Positions 53,721 to 61,565 of a stretch of 64,000 nt of DNA are shown here, in pieces (positions within the stretch are counted from its first letter, which is position 1; each line of letters begins with the position of its first letter). The stretch comes from Candidatus Gastranaerophilales bacterium (lineage in GTDB: Bacteria > Cyanobacteriota > Vampirovibrionia > Gastranaerophilales > Gastranaerophilaceae), in the NCBI GenBank assembly GCA_944324425.1, contig CALUWE010000004.1, positions 62,001 to 126,000 on the forward strand. Reading direction: 5' to 3'. Under the pieces are notes generated by a model that did no database searches, had not been told where the DNA came from, and worked only from the letters and a program-made list of their open reading frames with translations. The translations under genes were made by a program, and so were the position numbers.

Positions 53721-54422
53721 ATGAGAATAGGTTCTATTGGTTCAAATATAGGCTGTAAGCAGGCTTCACCTTATTTTAAAGGAGATTCAAGACCTTTTAT
53801 AGTAAATGTTCACGATAACAAAAACGTGGGCAAAGAGCTTGACACAAATAATTTCAGAACGGACGGTTTTCAGGTTTTGGAATTTGGGGAAACTCCCGTT
53901 ACGAAACTTGAAGGAACGTATCCTCCTGATGTTATGGTAAAAGGCACAATTTATTACGCAGACCATGACGAACCTGTCGGAGATTGGGTTTTTGCAAACC
54001 ACAGCGTGGTTGTGGCTCATGAAAAATTTATGAGAAACTTAACCATAGACAGAGTATTAAATAACAGCAAAGATTCCCCCACTGTTATTCAGGGGCAAAG
54101 GCATTGTTTGTGGTTTGACACAAGATACAATAAACAAAAATTAAACGGAATGGGCATTCCAACGGAACCCATAGATAAAGCCGACAATAAATTATTGGAA
54201 AAAGAAGGCGAAGAAGCGCTTCACGATTCAATTAAAGCTGCAAAAGAAAATGCCGTAACCGATGAAGAACAAGCCATTGCAAGGTACAGAGAAGTTCGGG
54301 AAATGAGAAGAATTGTGGAAAGAACCCACAAGGAAGTTATTCAAGAGATGAAAGACCTGAATTTTGATTATTATGATCATAACCCAAGGCCGTTAGTCAG
54401 TGTTCCGAATTTTGAACCTTAG
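53721..54422 (+). CDS. Uncharacterised protein with N-terminal FKG
   Basis: A 233-residue soluble protein starting MRIGSIGSNIGCKQASPYFK; FKG sits at 19-21. The N-terminal half is beta-rich, the C-terminal quarter is a charged helix (ARYREVREMRRIVERTHKE). AAGGGATT precedes the ATG. It diverges from the kinase-fold gene, and both start MRI and contain F-x-G. The end overlaps the convergent gene at 54419 by four bases. Function unknown. Confidence 0.7.
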   Translation: MRIGSIGSNIGCKQASPYFKGDSRPFIVNVHDNKNVGKELDTNNFRTDGFQVLEFGETPVTKLEGTYPPDVMVKGTIYYADHDEPVGDWVFANHSVVVAHEKFMRNLTIDRVLNNSKDSPTVIQGQRHCLWFDTRYNKQKLNGMGIPTEPIDKADNKLLEKEGEEALHDSIKAAKENAVTDEEQAIARYREVREMRRIVERTHKEVIQEMKDLNFDYYDHNPRPLVSVPNFEP

Positions 54423-54898
54423 CGGATAAATTCAGGCGTTACGACGGTAATTTCATCGTTATCGTTTCTTTTTATGATAAATTTCATTCTGTCTTTAGGA
54501 AGGTCTTCTTGAGTCCAAAGTTCATTCGGGCCTTTTGCACCGTTTAAATCTACCGTTATTGTGCAATTTTCACCCCTGCACTCGCCATCAGAATTAAATT
54601 CTAAAGTTGCACCCGTAACAGGCTCAACTAAAGTGTTTGTGCCTTTTGAAGAAAAAATGCCGTCTTCATTAAAATATTTCGTTAGGGTTTCAGTTGAAAA
54701 ATCTTTTAATTTAACCCCTTTTATTGTTGTATTGTTTGCAATTTGTTTTATTAAAAGATTTTGAATAAAGTTTTTGCCGCTTTTAAATTCCGCGGCTTTT
54801 GCAATATCATTTAATAAATCAAGAGGTATTTGAAATTCGCCTGCAAAAGCCGTATTCATTATAAAAAGTAAAGTTAAAATTAAAGCTGTTTTTTTCAT
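54419..54898 (-). CDS. Secreted protein with pilin-like C-terminal motif
   Basis: A 159-residue protein with a standard signal peptide (MKKTALILTLLFIMNTAFAG) rather than a prepilin one. The C-terminal half has NCTITVDLNGAKGPNELW, which parallels the CLITVDVNGDRKPNP end of the pilin-like proteins in this window. It follows waaA on the same strand without a gap. It may be a soluble partner or a diverged relative of the pilin-like family. Function unknown. Confidence 0.65.
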   Translation of the reverse strand: MKKTALILTLLFIMNTAFAGEFQIPLDLLNDIAKAAEFKSGKNFIQNLLIKQIANNTTIKGVKLKDFSTETLTKYFNEDGIFSSKGTNTLVEPVTGATLEFNSDGECRGENCTITVDLNGAKGPNELWTQEDLPKDRMKFIIKRNDNDEITVVTPEFIR

Positions 54899-56161
54899 TT
54901 ATATAACCTCTTTTAATTTGTCTATAACAAAATCTAAAGCCCCTTGCTGGTTTTTAAAGGCTTTATTAGCGTTATTTTTGATTTCATTGTAGTAACTTTC
55001 ATCTAAAAGAAGTTTTTTTGCAATTTCAAAAAATTCTTCTTCATTATTTACAACAAAAGCTGCGTTGTTCATTTTTAAAATGGAATAAATATCTCTGAAA
55101 TTTTTAATTGAAGGCCCTGAGATTGTGGGTTTATCAAAAATAATGGCTTCTAATGGGTTATGGCCCCCTGTATTATTGAAGCTTCCCCCAATAAATGCAA
55201 CATCAATTTTAGCGTATAATTTTGCAAGCTCACCCATAACATCTAAAAGTAAAATGTCTGAATTATCATTGAATTGTTTGGTTTCAGAATACAAATTATA
55301 TGAAAAATTAAAGGTTTTAATTAAATTTTGAACATCAGGCGTTCTTGTTATATGCCTTGGGGCTAAAAGAAGCTTTAAGTTTGGAATTAATTCTTTTAAT
55401 TTTTTATAAACCCTTAAAACTATTTCATCTTCCCCCTTATGGGTGCTTCCTGCAATTAAAACCTTTGAATTATTTGTGTTTAAATTAATATCAACATCAA
55501 ATTTATTTATATCAAATTTTAAATTTTTCATAACATCAAGCTGGTTAATATTTGCCCCTGCTTTATTTAAGCGGGCTTTATCAATTTCGCTTTGAACAAA
55601 AATGCCACTATACATTGGAAGAATATTTTTAAAGAAGGGTTTTAAAATTTTATACATTTTGAATGACTCATCACTCATTCTGCCATTTATAATGTAGGTT
55701 TTAATGTTTCTTTTTTTGGCATTGTAAATAAAAATCGGCCAAATTTCGGTTTCTGCAATTAAAATAACATCGGGGTTAATTTTATCTAAAAATTTTTCAA
55801 CGAAAAATTTAATATCAAGAGGAAAATAGGTTATAAAATCTGCAACATCGCCCATTTTTTTAATTGCCGTTTCTTGGCCTGTTTTTGTGCCTGTTGTAAT
55901 AACTAAATTATGGTTTGGAAATTCTTCTTTTATTCTTCTTATTAATTTTTCTAATGAAACAACTTCACCCACGGAAACACCGTGGATCATAATTGTTTTT
56001 TTGGATTTATCGAAGGTTTCAGGGAGATTAAAATTTCCCGTTTTAATTTTCCAGCTTGTAACATCTTTTTTTTGAATGAGCCTTAATAAAAATATGAAAG
56101 GTAAAATTATTAAACCTAAAATGCAGGTTAAAAATGAATATAATTTAAGAACTAAGTTCAA
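54899..56161 (-). CDS. waaA: 3-deoxy-D-manno-octulosonic acid (Kdo) transferase
   Basis: A 420-residue GT30 enzyme. It has an N-terminal membrane anchor (about 7-26), MIHGVSVGEVVSLEKLIRRI with the presumed base Glu, the middle ILIAETEIWP, and the C-terminal nucleotide part APRHITR and GGSFNNTGGHNPLEAIIF. It adds Kdo to lipid A precursor. It overlaps the heptosyltransferase gene by four bases. Together with kdsA and hldA it shows a Kdo-heptose LPS core. Confidence 0.95.
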   Translation of the reverse strand: MNLVLKLYSFLTCILGLIILPFIFLLRLIQKKDVTSWKIKTGNFNLPETFDKSKKTIMIHGVSVGEVVSLEKLIRRIKEEFPNHNLVITTGTKTGQETAIKKMGDVADFITYFPLDIKFFVEKFLDKINPDVILIAETEIWPIFIYNAKKRNIKTYIINGRMSDESFKMYKILKPFFKNILPMYSGIFVQSEIDKARLNKAGANINQLDVMKNLKFDINKFDVDINLNTNNSKVLIAGSTHKGEDEIVLRVYKKLKELIPNLKLLLAPRHITRTPDVQNLIKTFNFSYNLYSETKQFNDNSDILLLDVMGELAKLYAKIDVAFIGGSFNNTGGHNPLEAIIFDKPTISGPSIKNFRDIYSILKMNNAAFVVNNEEEFFEIAKKLLLDESYYNEIKNNANKAFKNQQGALDFVIDKLKEVI

Positions 56162-57213
56162 TTAAAACTCCTTTCAATTTCACTTAATGCATCAAAAACT
56201 TCATCCGGTTTTGGAAAATTTGTGCAATTATTTATTTTAGTTTTATCTGATAACGGGCATTTTTTCTTGTGGCAAGGCTGACAAGATAAATTTCCCCCTA
56301 AAGCAATATGTTTTATTCCAATCGGGGCATACCTTTCTTTTGGAGTGGATGTAAAAATTGAAATAATTTTTGGTTTACCTGCGGCCCAGCCTAAATGGGT
56401 TGAGCCTGAATCCAATGAAATTAAAATATCCCCTCTTTTTAAAACTTCAATTAATTCAGATAAATTTGTTTTACCCGCTAAATTAATGAAGTTGTTGCCC
56501 CCAATATAGCTTATTAAATCTTTATCCTTATTTGTTCCGATAAAAATTAAATTAAATTTTTCATAATCTATTAATTTAATTAAGCTTTTCCAGTAATCTT
56601 TATTCCAATGTTTGTTTTCCCAAGTGGTTGCAGGGGCTAAGATTAAATTTAATTTATTTTTGTTTGTTTCAGATAAAAGCCAATCAACCTTTTCAACGGT
56701 TTTTTCATTCGATGGCGGCAGAGTCATTTTAATTTCTGATGTATCAAGCCCCAAATATTTTGCAAATTTAAAATAGTTGTAAACCGCATGGAGTTTAAAA
56801 TCATCAAATAAAGGTTCAATTACTTCGTTTCCGCCAAAAATTGCCCCTTCTCTTGCAGATTTTGCAACTATTCTTCTTTTGCCATTTGAAAATTTTGTCC
56901 AAATAAAACTTTTTAAAATTAATTGAGTGTCAATTACAATGTCATATTCTTCTTTTCTTATGTCTTTTATTATTTTTAAATATTCCAAGAAATTTTTAAT
57001 AAAGTTTTTTTCTTTTTTCCATTTTTCAACAGGCGCTAAAATTGTTTTATCAACGCAGGGGTTATTATTTACGATATCAAACCCTTTTTCGCTTGTTAGC
57101 CAATGAACAATAAACCCGTTTTTTTTCAAAATGTTTGCAAGAGGGATATTAAAAACAACGTCCCCTAAGGCTGAAAGCCTTACTAAAAGCAACTTTTTCT
57201 TCTCTTTTTCCAT
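56158..57213 (-). CDS. GT9-family lipopolysaccharide heptosyltransferase
   Basis: A 351-residue protein of the GT9 family: VRLSALGDVVFNIPLANIL, PATTWENKHWNKDYW and SLDSGSTHLGWAAG are the landmarks. It adds heptose to the LPS core (WaaC or WaaF role). Late Cys residues (CQPCHKKKCP) are common in family members. It heads the operon waaF/C-waaA-54419 gene. The promoter is consensus-like and leaves no room for a leader. Confidence 0.9.
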   Translation of the reverse strand: MEKEKKKLLLVRLSALGDVVFNIPLANILKKNGFIVHWLTSEKGFDIVNNNPCVDKTILAPVEKWKKEKNFIKNFLEYLKIIKDIRKEEYDIVIDTQLILKSFIWTKFSNGKRRIVAKSAREGAIFGGNEVIEPLFDDFKLHAVYNYFKFAKYLGLDTSEIKMTLPPSNEKTVEKVDWLLSETNKNKLNLILAPATTWENKHWNKDYWKSLIKLIDYEKFNLIFIGTNKDKDLISYIGGNNFINLAGKTNLSELIEVLKRGDILISLDSGSTHLGWAAGKPKIISIFTSTPKERYAPIGIKHIALGGNLSCQPCHKKKCPLSDKTKINNCTNFPKPDEVFDALSEIERSFN

Positions 57214-57219
57214 AAGTCG

Positions 57220-57248
57220 ATTATAAACAAATTGAAAATTTTTATCAA
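57220..57248 (-). promoter_or_regulatory. Promoter of the heptosyltransferase operon
   Basis: Minus strand: TTGATA (57248-57243), exactly 17 bases, TATAAT (57225-57220), then 6 bases to the ATG at 57213. Transcription would start on the A of the ATG. Confidence 0.75.
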
Positions 57249-57345
57249 TCTAAAGATTAATCTTAATACCTATCCAAAGATAGATGTAAGAAAAATGAAA
57301 AAAAGATAAAACTATATTAAATAGGATGTTTTAAGAGGAAAAAGG

Positions 57346-57969
57346 ATGAAAAAAGCGGTTATTTTAGCTTTTATTTTAATAATTACGGTTTGCACAATTT
57401 GTTTTTCAAAAACAAACAATATTTATAGCGCCGATATTTCAAACAAAAACGGGGTTTTAACCTTAAACTTAAGAAGCGATTATAATGAAAAAATAAAAGT
57501 ATCTAAAGAAAATCCTTACAACATCTATTTTGACATTGAAAACGCCAAATTAAGCGACAGATTTATGGCAAATTCAAATGATACATCCGTTATGGTGCAG
57601 CAAATAGGCTCTAAAGTCAGAATTTATATAAACGGCGGACATTTTAAAGATGTCAAAACAAATATGACAGGGCACAAGGGAAATATGCCAATGAACCCGA
57701 ATAAAATCGTTTTCGGTCTGATGTTTTTGTATTTAATCGGCTATCTTGCAAGGAAAGCTTATTTTGATACAATTGAATTAGCAAAAGATAAATCAACAAC
57801 AATACATATTAAAACGGCAATTGATTTAAACGAACAGCTTTATAATATGGATAGAAAAAGTTCACCTGTTATTGCGGCTCACAATATGACGAACACGATT
57901 TCAAAACAAGATGTTTATGTTGATTTTCAATATGCAAAAGACAGAAAAAATATAAAAATCGCAATTTAA
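57346..57969 (+). CDS. Secreted/membrane protein with AMIN-like N-terminal part
   Basis: A 207-residue protein with a signal peptide (MKKAVILAFILIITVCTICF), a beta-rich stretch GVLTLNLRSDYNEKIKV and PYNIYFDIENAKLSDRF that resembles AMIN domains (which target envelope machines to peptidoglycan), then a hydrophobic segment (KIVFGLMFLYLIGYLARKAY) and a soluble end. It precedes rseP by three bases and may be co-transcribed. The AMIN call is tentative. Confidence 0.6.
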   Translation: MKKAVILAFILIITVCTICFSKTNNIYSADISNKNGVLTLNLRSDYNEKIKVSKENPYNIYFDIENAKLSDRFMANSNDTSVMVQQIGSKVRIYINGGHFKDVKTNMTGHKGNMPMNPNKIVFGLMFLYLIGYLARKAYFDTIELAKDKSTTIHIKTAIDLNEQLYNMDRKSSPVIAAHNMTNTISKQDVYVDFQYAKDRKNIKIAI

Positions 57970-57972
57970 AAT

Positions 57973-59364
57973 ATGAATATAATCAATTTAATTATAATGA
58001 TAGCCCTTATAAGTTTGCTTGTATTGGTGCATGAATGGGGGCATTACATAGCGGCCAGATTATTTGGCGTAAGGGTTACAAAATTTGGCTTCGGTATGCC
58101 GATTGGCCCCGTTTTATTTAAAACCAAAAAGGGTGATCTTGAAATTTTGGTTCATGCCTGCCTTTTAGGGGGGTATGTTTCATTCCCTGAAGATGAAGAA
58201 ACAGAAAACGGCGAACCGATATTGCCCCCTGATTCAAAAGAAAGGTTTAAAAACCAACCGCCATTGAAACAAGCAATCATAGTTACAGCCGGCGTTATTA
58301 TGAATGTTGTTTTTGCTTTTTTCTTAATAGTTTTGGCGGCAACAATTTTTCATAAACTTCCCACAGGCAAAAGCGAAATTTATATAAATGAAGTTATAAA
58401 AGACGGCTATATTCAAAAAACAATGCCGAATAAATTAAAAGCAAACGATAAAATAGTATCCGTTAACGGCATTGAGATAGATTCGGCATACAGCTTTATT
58501 TTCCTTGTTAAAAATTCAAAACTTTATGATAACAAGGTTGATAAAGAAATAATCAACAAAAAATTGGATGAATTTTTAAAACTTAACCCCAAAATCAAAA
58601 AAAATGAAATTATAAAAGAAGGTACAAGAATTATTCTGCCTGCAAAAACCCCTGAAAACAAACTTGTTGTAAACGAACACGTTTTAAAAGGGTTAGAAAA
58701 ATATAAAGATAATGAAATTCAATTATCTGAAGATGAAATAAAATTAAGAAGTGAAATTTTAAACAGATATACATACGTTTTAACAAGAGATTCCTTTGCG
58801 CTTGAAATTGCAACGGCTTTAGCAGATTACTATAAACCGCTTGATATTGTAATTGAACGCGACGGCAAACAAATTGAAATTAAAAATGTTGTTGCAGGAG
58901 AAGAGGGCACGTTAGGTGTTAAATTAAGCACAAAAGAAATATATACAGAAACCAAAACTCCGTCTCAAATTCTTTTTCATTCCGCAAAATATATGGTAAA
59001 CAGCACAAAATTAATGTTGATTGGTTTAATTCAGCTTGTAACGGGCAAAATCCCCATTAATGAAATGCACGGAATTATTGCAATTACAAAAATAGGCTCT
59101 GATATTATTGAACATCAGGGAATGTTAAACGGGCTTTTATTAACCGCAATTATAAGCATTGACCTTGCAATAATTAATCTTCTTCCAATTCCTGCATTGG
59201 ATGGGGGGCATTTGATGTTCATTATTCTTGAAAAAATAATGGGTCGCCCTTTGGATGAAAAAATTGTTGAAAATATCAGCAGATTCTTTTTCGCGCTTTT
59301 AATTGCCCTGATGATATTTGTCGTATTCAACGATATTTTCGCACTTATAACCAAAAAATTCTAA
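57973..59364 (+). CDS. rseP: RseP-type site-2 zinc metalloprotease (M50)
   Basis: The 463-residue protein has HEWGH (about 21-25) in the first membrane helix, a conserved GVRVTKFGFGMPIGP, a PDZ-like part and the second active-site motif NLLPIPALDGGHL near the end. It cuts membrane proteins within the bilayer, often in stress signalling. It is longer than the family average because of an insert of about 80 charged residues (about 185-265) between PDZ segments. Site-2 proteolysis is clear; the substrate is not. Confidence 0.93.
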   Translation: MNIINLIIMIALISLLVLVHEWGHYIAARLFGVRVTKFGFGMPIGPVLFKTKKGDLEILVHACLLGGYVSFPEDEETENGEPILPPDSKERFKNQPPLKQAIIVTAGVIMNVVFAFFLIVLAATIFHKLPTGKSEIYINEVIKDGYIQKTMPNKLKANDKIVSVNGIEIDSAYSFIFLVKNSKLYDNKVDKEIINKKLDEFLKLNPKIKKNEIIKEGTRIILPAKTPENKLVVNEHVLKGLEKYKDNEIQLSEDEIKLRSEILNRYTYVLTRDSFALEIATALADYYKPLDIVIERDGKQIEIKNVVAGEEGTLGVKLSTKEIYTETKTPSQILFHSAKYMVNSTKLMLIGLIQLVTGKIPINEMHGIIAITKIGSDIIEHQGMLNGLLLTAIISIDLAIINLLPIPALDGGHLMFIILEKIMGRPLDEKIVENISRFFFALLIALMIFVVFNDIFALITKKF

Positions 59365-59429
59365 AATCCGTTGTATACCAAAATGCAATGGATTATAATA
59401 AAGATAGCGGTGATGAAACGAGGTGTGTT

Positions 59430-60212
59430 TTGAAGAGTTTATGTAAAAAAGGTTTTACGCTTGCAGAAGTGTTAATTACGCTTGCAATCATTGGTATTGT
59501 TGCAGCATTAAGCATCCCTTCAGTTATTTCAAACACTCAGCAGCAAGAGTTTAAAACGGGATTAAGAAAAGCGGTTTCCGTTCTTAATTCGGCAATTACC
59601 ATGAATATGGCAATGGAAGGCTAAAGCCCCTATGATAACTATGACCTTTATACATATCTTCAAAGGCATATGAGCGTAATGAGGTCAATGGTAAGAGGCC
59701 CGAGGTATACCGAAGAAGGCGAAGCAAATGCTTCAAAATACTTTGGCAATTTTGCCTTTTATACAACGGATGGCATGAGATATGAATTTGTTTCTGGCGG
59801 CGAAGAGGATAAATTTGTTCTCCATGAAAACCCCAATATAAGCTTGAGAGCACCAATAGGCCCCGTTTACGATAATGCATCCGGCGACTCTGAAGCAGTA
59901 GATTCATACAACACTTGCGAAAATGAACCCGATTGTTCAAGGTGCGGTTCGTTCGGCCTTAACAGCAATACTGACGAAACCCTGAACGCTCCTTGCCTTG
60001 TTATAGTTGATGTTAACGGCGACAGAAAGCCGTATCCCTCTAATTTAAGATGCTTCAGCTCAACTTGCTCCGGAGAAAACATAAGAAAATATGCTGACCC
60101 TAATGGTATAAGGTTAACAGATACATTCCCGATTATGATAACGGATAAAGGCGCTATTCCGTACGGTACTGCAGCCCAAAGAGCAATGTATCAAGGACAA
60201 AAAGGCAACTAA
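59430..60212 (+). pseudogene. Type IV pilin-like gene interrupted by one in-frame stop codon
   Basis: From TTG 59430 (GAGG six bases upstream) the frame encodes KKGFTLAEVLITLAIIGIVA and TGLRKAVSVLNSAITMNMAM, then a TAA at 59622-59624, and continues in the same frame as SPYDNYDLYTYLQRHMS through FYTTDGMRYEF, CGSFGLNSN, VDVNGDRKPYP and GTAAQRAMYQGQ to 60212. Aligned with paralogues, the stop replaces one Glu codon (GAA to TAA). Everything else looks intact, so the break is recent. Readthrough or assembly error are alternatives. Confidence 0.8.
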
Positions 60213-61543
60213 TTTTTAATATATTCAACTTTAAATTTGTAGGCTTCAAACGTATTTGAAAAATAATCGGGATTGAAGCCTGCTTTTACCTTCAAATTAT
60301 TTAAAAATTCTTTTTTATCTCTCAGTTGTTCCCAAACAGAAGGAAGATAAACCGCACTTTTGCCCTTATCTTTTATAATGAGGCCGTCAACATCTTTTAT
60401 TAATTGGTTTAATAGGTCATCCTCATTTTTAAAATTAATCGGAACGGGGTTTGATAACAAAGAAACCGCAATTTGAAGTTCTTCTATTTCTTCTTTTTGA
60501 ACGGGGTAAAACCTCGGGTCTTTAAAAGCTGCATTTTGGGCATTTGAAATAACATCTTCAATTAGTGGTCTATAAGCTCCAATAGAACCTATACACCCTC
60601 TTAATTGCCCGTTTTTTTCTAAAGTTACAAAAGATGCGCCTTTTTGTTTCATAATTAATGGAACTTCAATTTTTTCTTTTATTGGTTCATACGCTGATTT
60701 TATGCTTAGTTTGCATAATGAAAGAATAAAATTTGAATAATATTTTTTAATAAATGAATTTAGGTTTCCTTCATATAAAGCCCAAGCGCCATAGCCTACA
60801 ACCCTGTTGGTTTCGCCTGTTACATCGCCTGAATTATATAAGCCCGAAACTATTAAAGGCCAATTTTTTGTTTTTGCAAAATCAATTAAACCTTTTATAC
60901 CTATTGAATTACAAGCAAATTCGGGTTTAAAATTTTCAATATCAAAATTTTCAATTAAATTTGATGTTATGTTATCAACTTTTTTTGCTTCATCGTATGT
61001 TAAAAAGTGGCTTAGGTCGGATGAAATTATAAAACCTAAATCTTCGTTAGAATAATATTTTTCAATTATCTTTGAAACCGTTTTATAGTCTGCTTTTCCA
61101 ATTAAAACGGGGACAATTTTAACATTATTAAAAATTGTTTGAATTAAAGGAAGCTGAATTTCAACGGAATGTTCTTCAACAAATGCTTCATCATTAATAA
61201 ACCCGAATTCTTTTAATTCTTCATTTATTTTTTTATCAATTTCAACATTCCCTAAGGGCGTTTGCCAAAAATCAAACCCTGAAAGTGAAATTCCTTCAAA
61301 ATACATTCTATGTGCAGGGGCAAAGATAAAAAGCGTTTTAAGGTTTTTCTTTAAGGCAGATAAACCCATATATGCTAAATTGCCGGAATATATAAGCCCT
61401 GCATGGGGAACAATAACCGCACGGGAATATGATGATATTATTTTATCTTCATCTTTTTGAAAAAAGCTTATATCTTGTTTTAATTTATCGGCGTTTTCGC
61501 TGTAAAAAGTTCCTGCAACCGATGGCGGTTTAATTTTTTCCAT
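60209..61543 (-). CDS. AmmeMemoRadiSam system fused A/B protein (Memo plus AMMECR1)
   Basis: The first 265 residues are a Memo-like domain (PPSVAGTFYSENADKLK, VPHAGLIYSGNLAYMGL, SSDLSHFLTYDEA); the last 165 are AMMECR1-like (GASFVTLEKNGQLRGCIGSI, NAAFKDPRFYP). The family forms a three-part system with a radical SAM protein of unknown function in bacteria and archaea. Here parts A and B are one 444-residue polypeptide. TATAAT lies 6 bases before the ATG, and the divergent gene is the radical SAM partner. Confidence 0.9.
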   Translation of the reverse strand: MEKIKPPSVAGTFYSENADKLKQDISFFQKDEDKIISSYSRAVIVPHAGLIYSGNLAYMGLSALKKNLKTLFIFAPAHRMYFEGISLSGFDFWQTPLGNVEIDKKINEELKEFGFINDEAFVEEHSVEIQLPLIQTIFNNVKIVPVLIGKADYKTVSKIIEKYYSNEDLGFIISSDLSHFLTYDEAKKVDNITSNLIENFDIENFKPEFACNSIGIKGLIDFAKTKNWPLIVSGLYNSGDVTGETNRVVGYGAWALYEGNLNSFIKKYYSNFILSLCKLSIKSAYEPIKEKIEVPLIMKQKGASFVTLEKNGQLRGCIGSIGAYRPLIEDVISNAQNAAFKDPRFYPVQKEEIEELQIAVSLLSNPVPINFKNEDDLLNQLIKDVDGLIIKDKGKSAVYLPSVWEQLRDKKEFLNNLKVKAGFNPDYFSNTFEAYKFKVEYIKN

Positions 61544-61549
61544 AAAAAT

Positions 61550-61557
61550 ATTATAAT
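61550..61557. promoter_or_regulatory. Palindromic -10 shared by divergent AmmeMemoRadiSam genes
   Basis: ATTATAAT (61550-61557) provides TATAAT on both strands, 6 bases before the minus-strand ATG (61543) and 8 bases before the plus-strand ATG (61566). Confidence 0.55.
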
Positions 61558-61565
61558 CTATTTTA

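Noticed and set aside
54899-57213. Complete LPS core cluster
   Set aside because: Only waaA and one heptosyltransferase are here; other LPS genes are scattered through the window, so no cluster claim is made.
59388-59429. Upstream ATG extension of the broken pilin-like gene
   Set aside because: It adds residues not seen in paralogues; GAGG favours TTG 59430.
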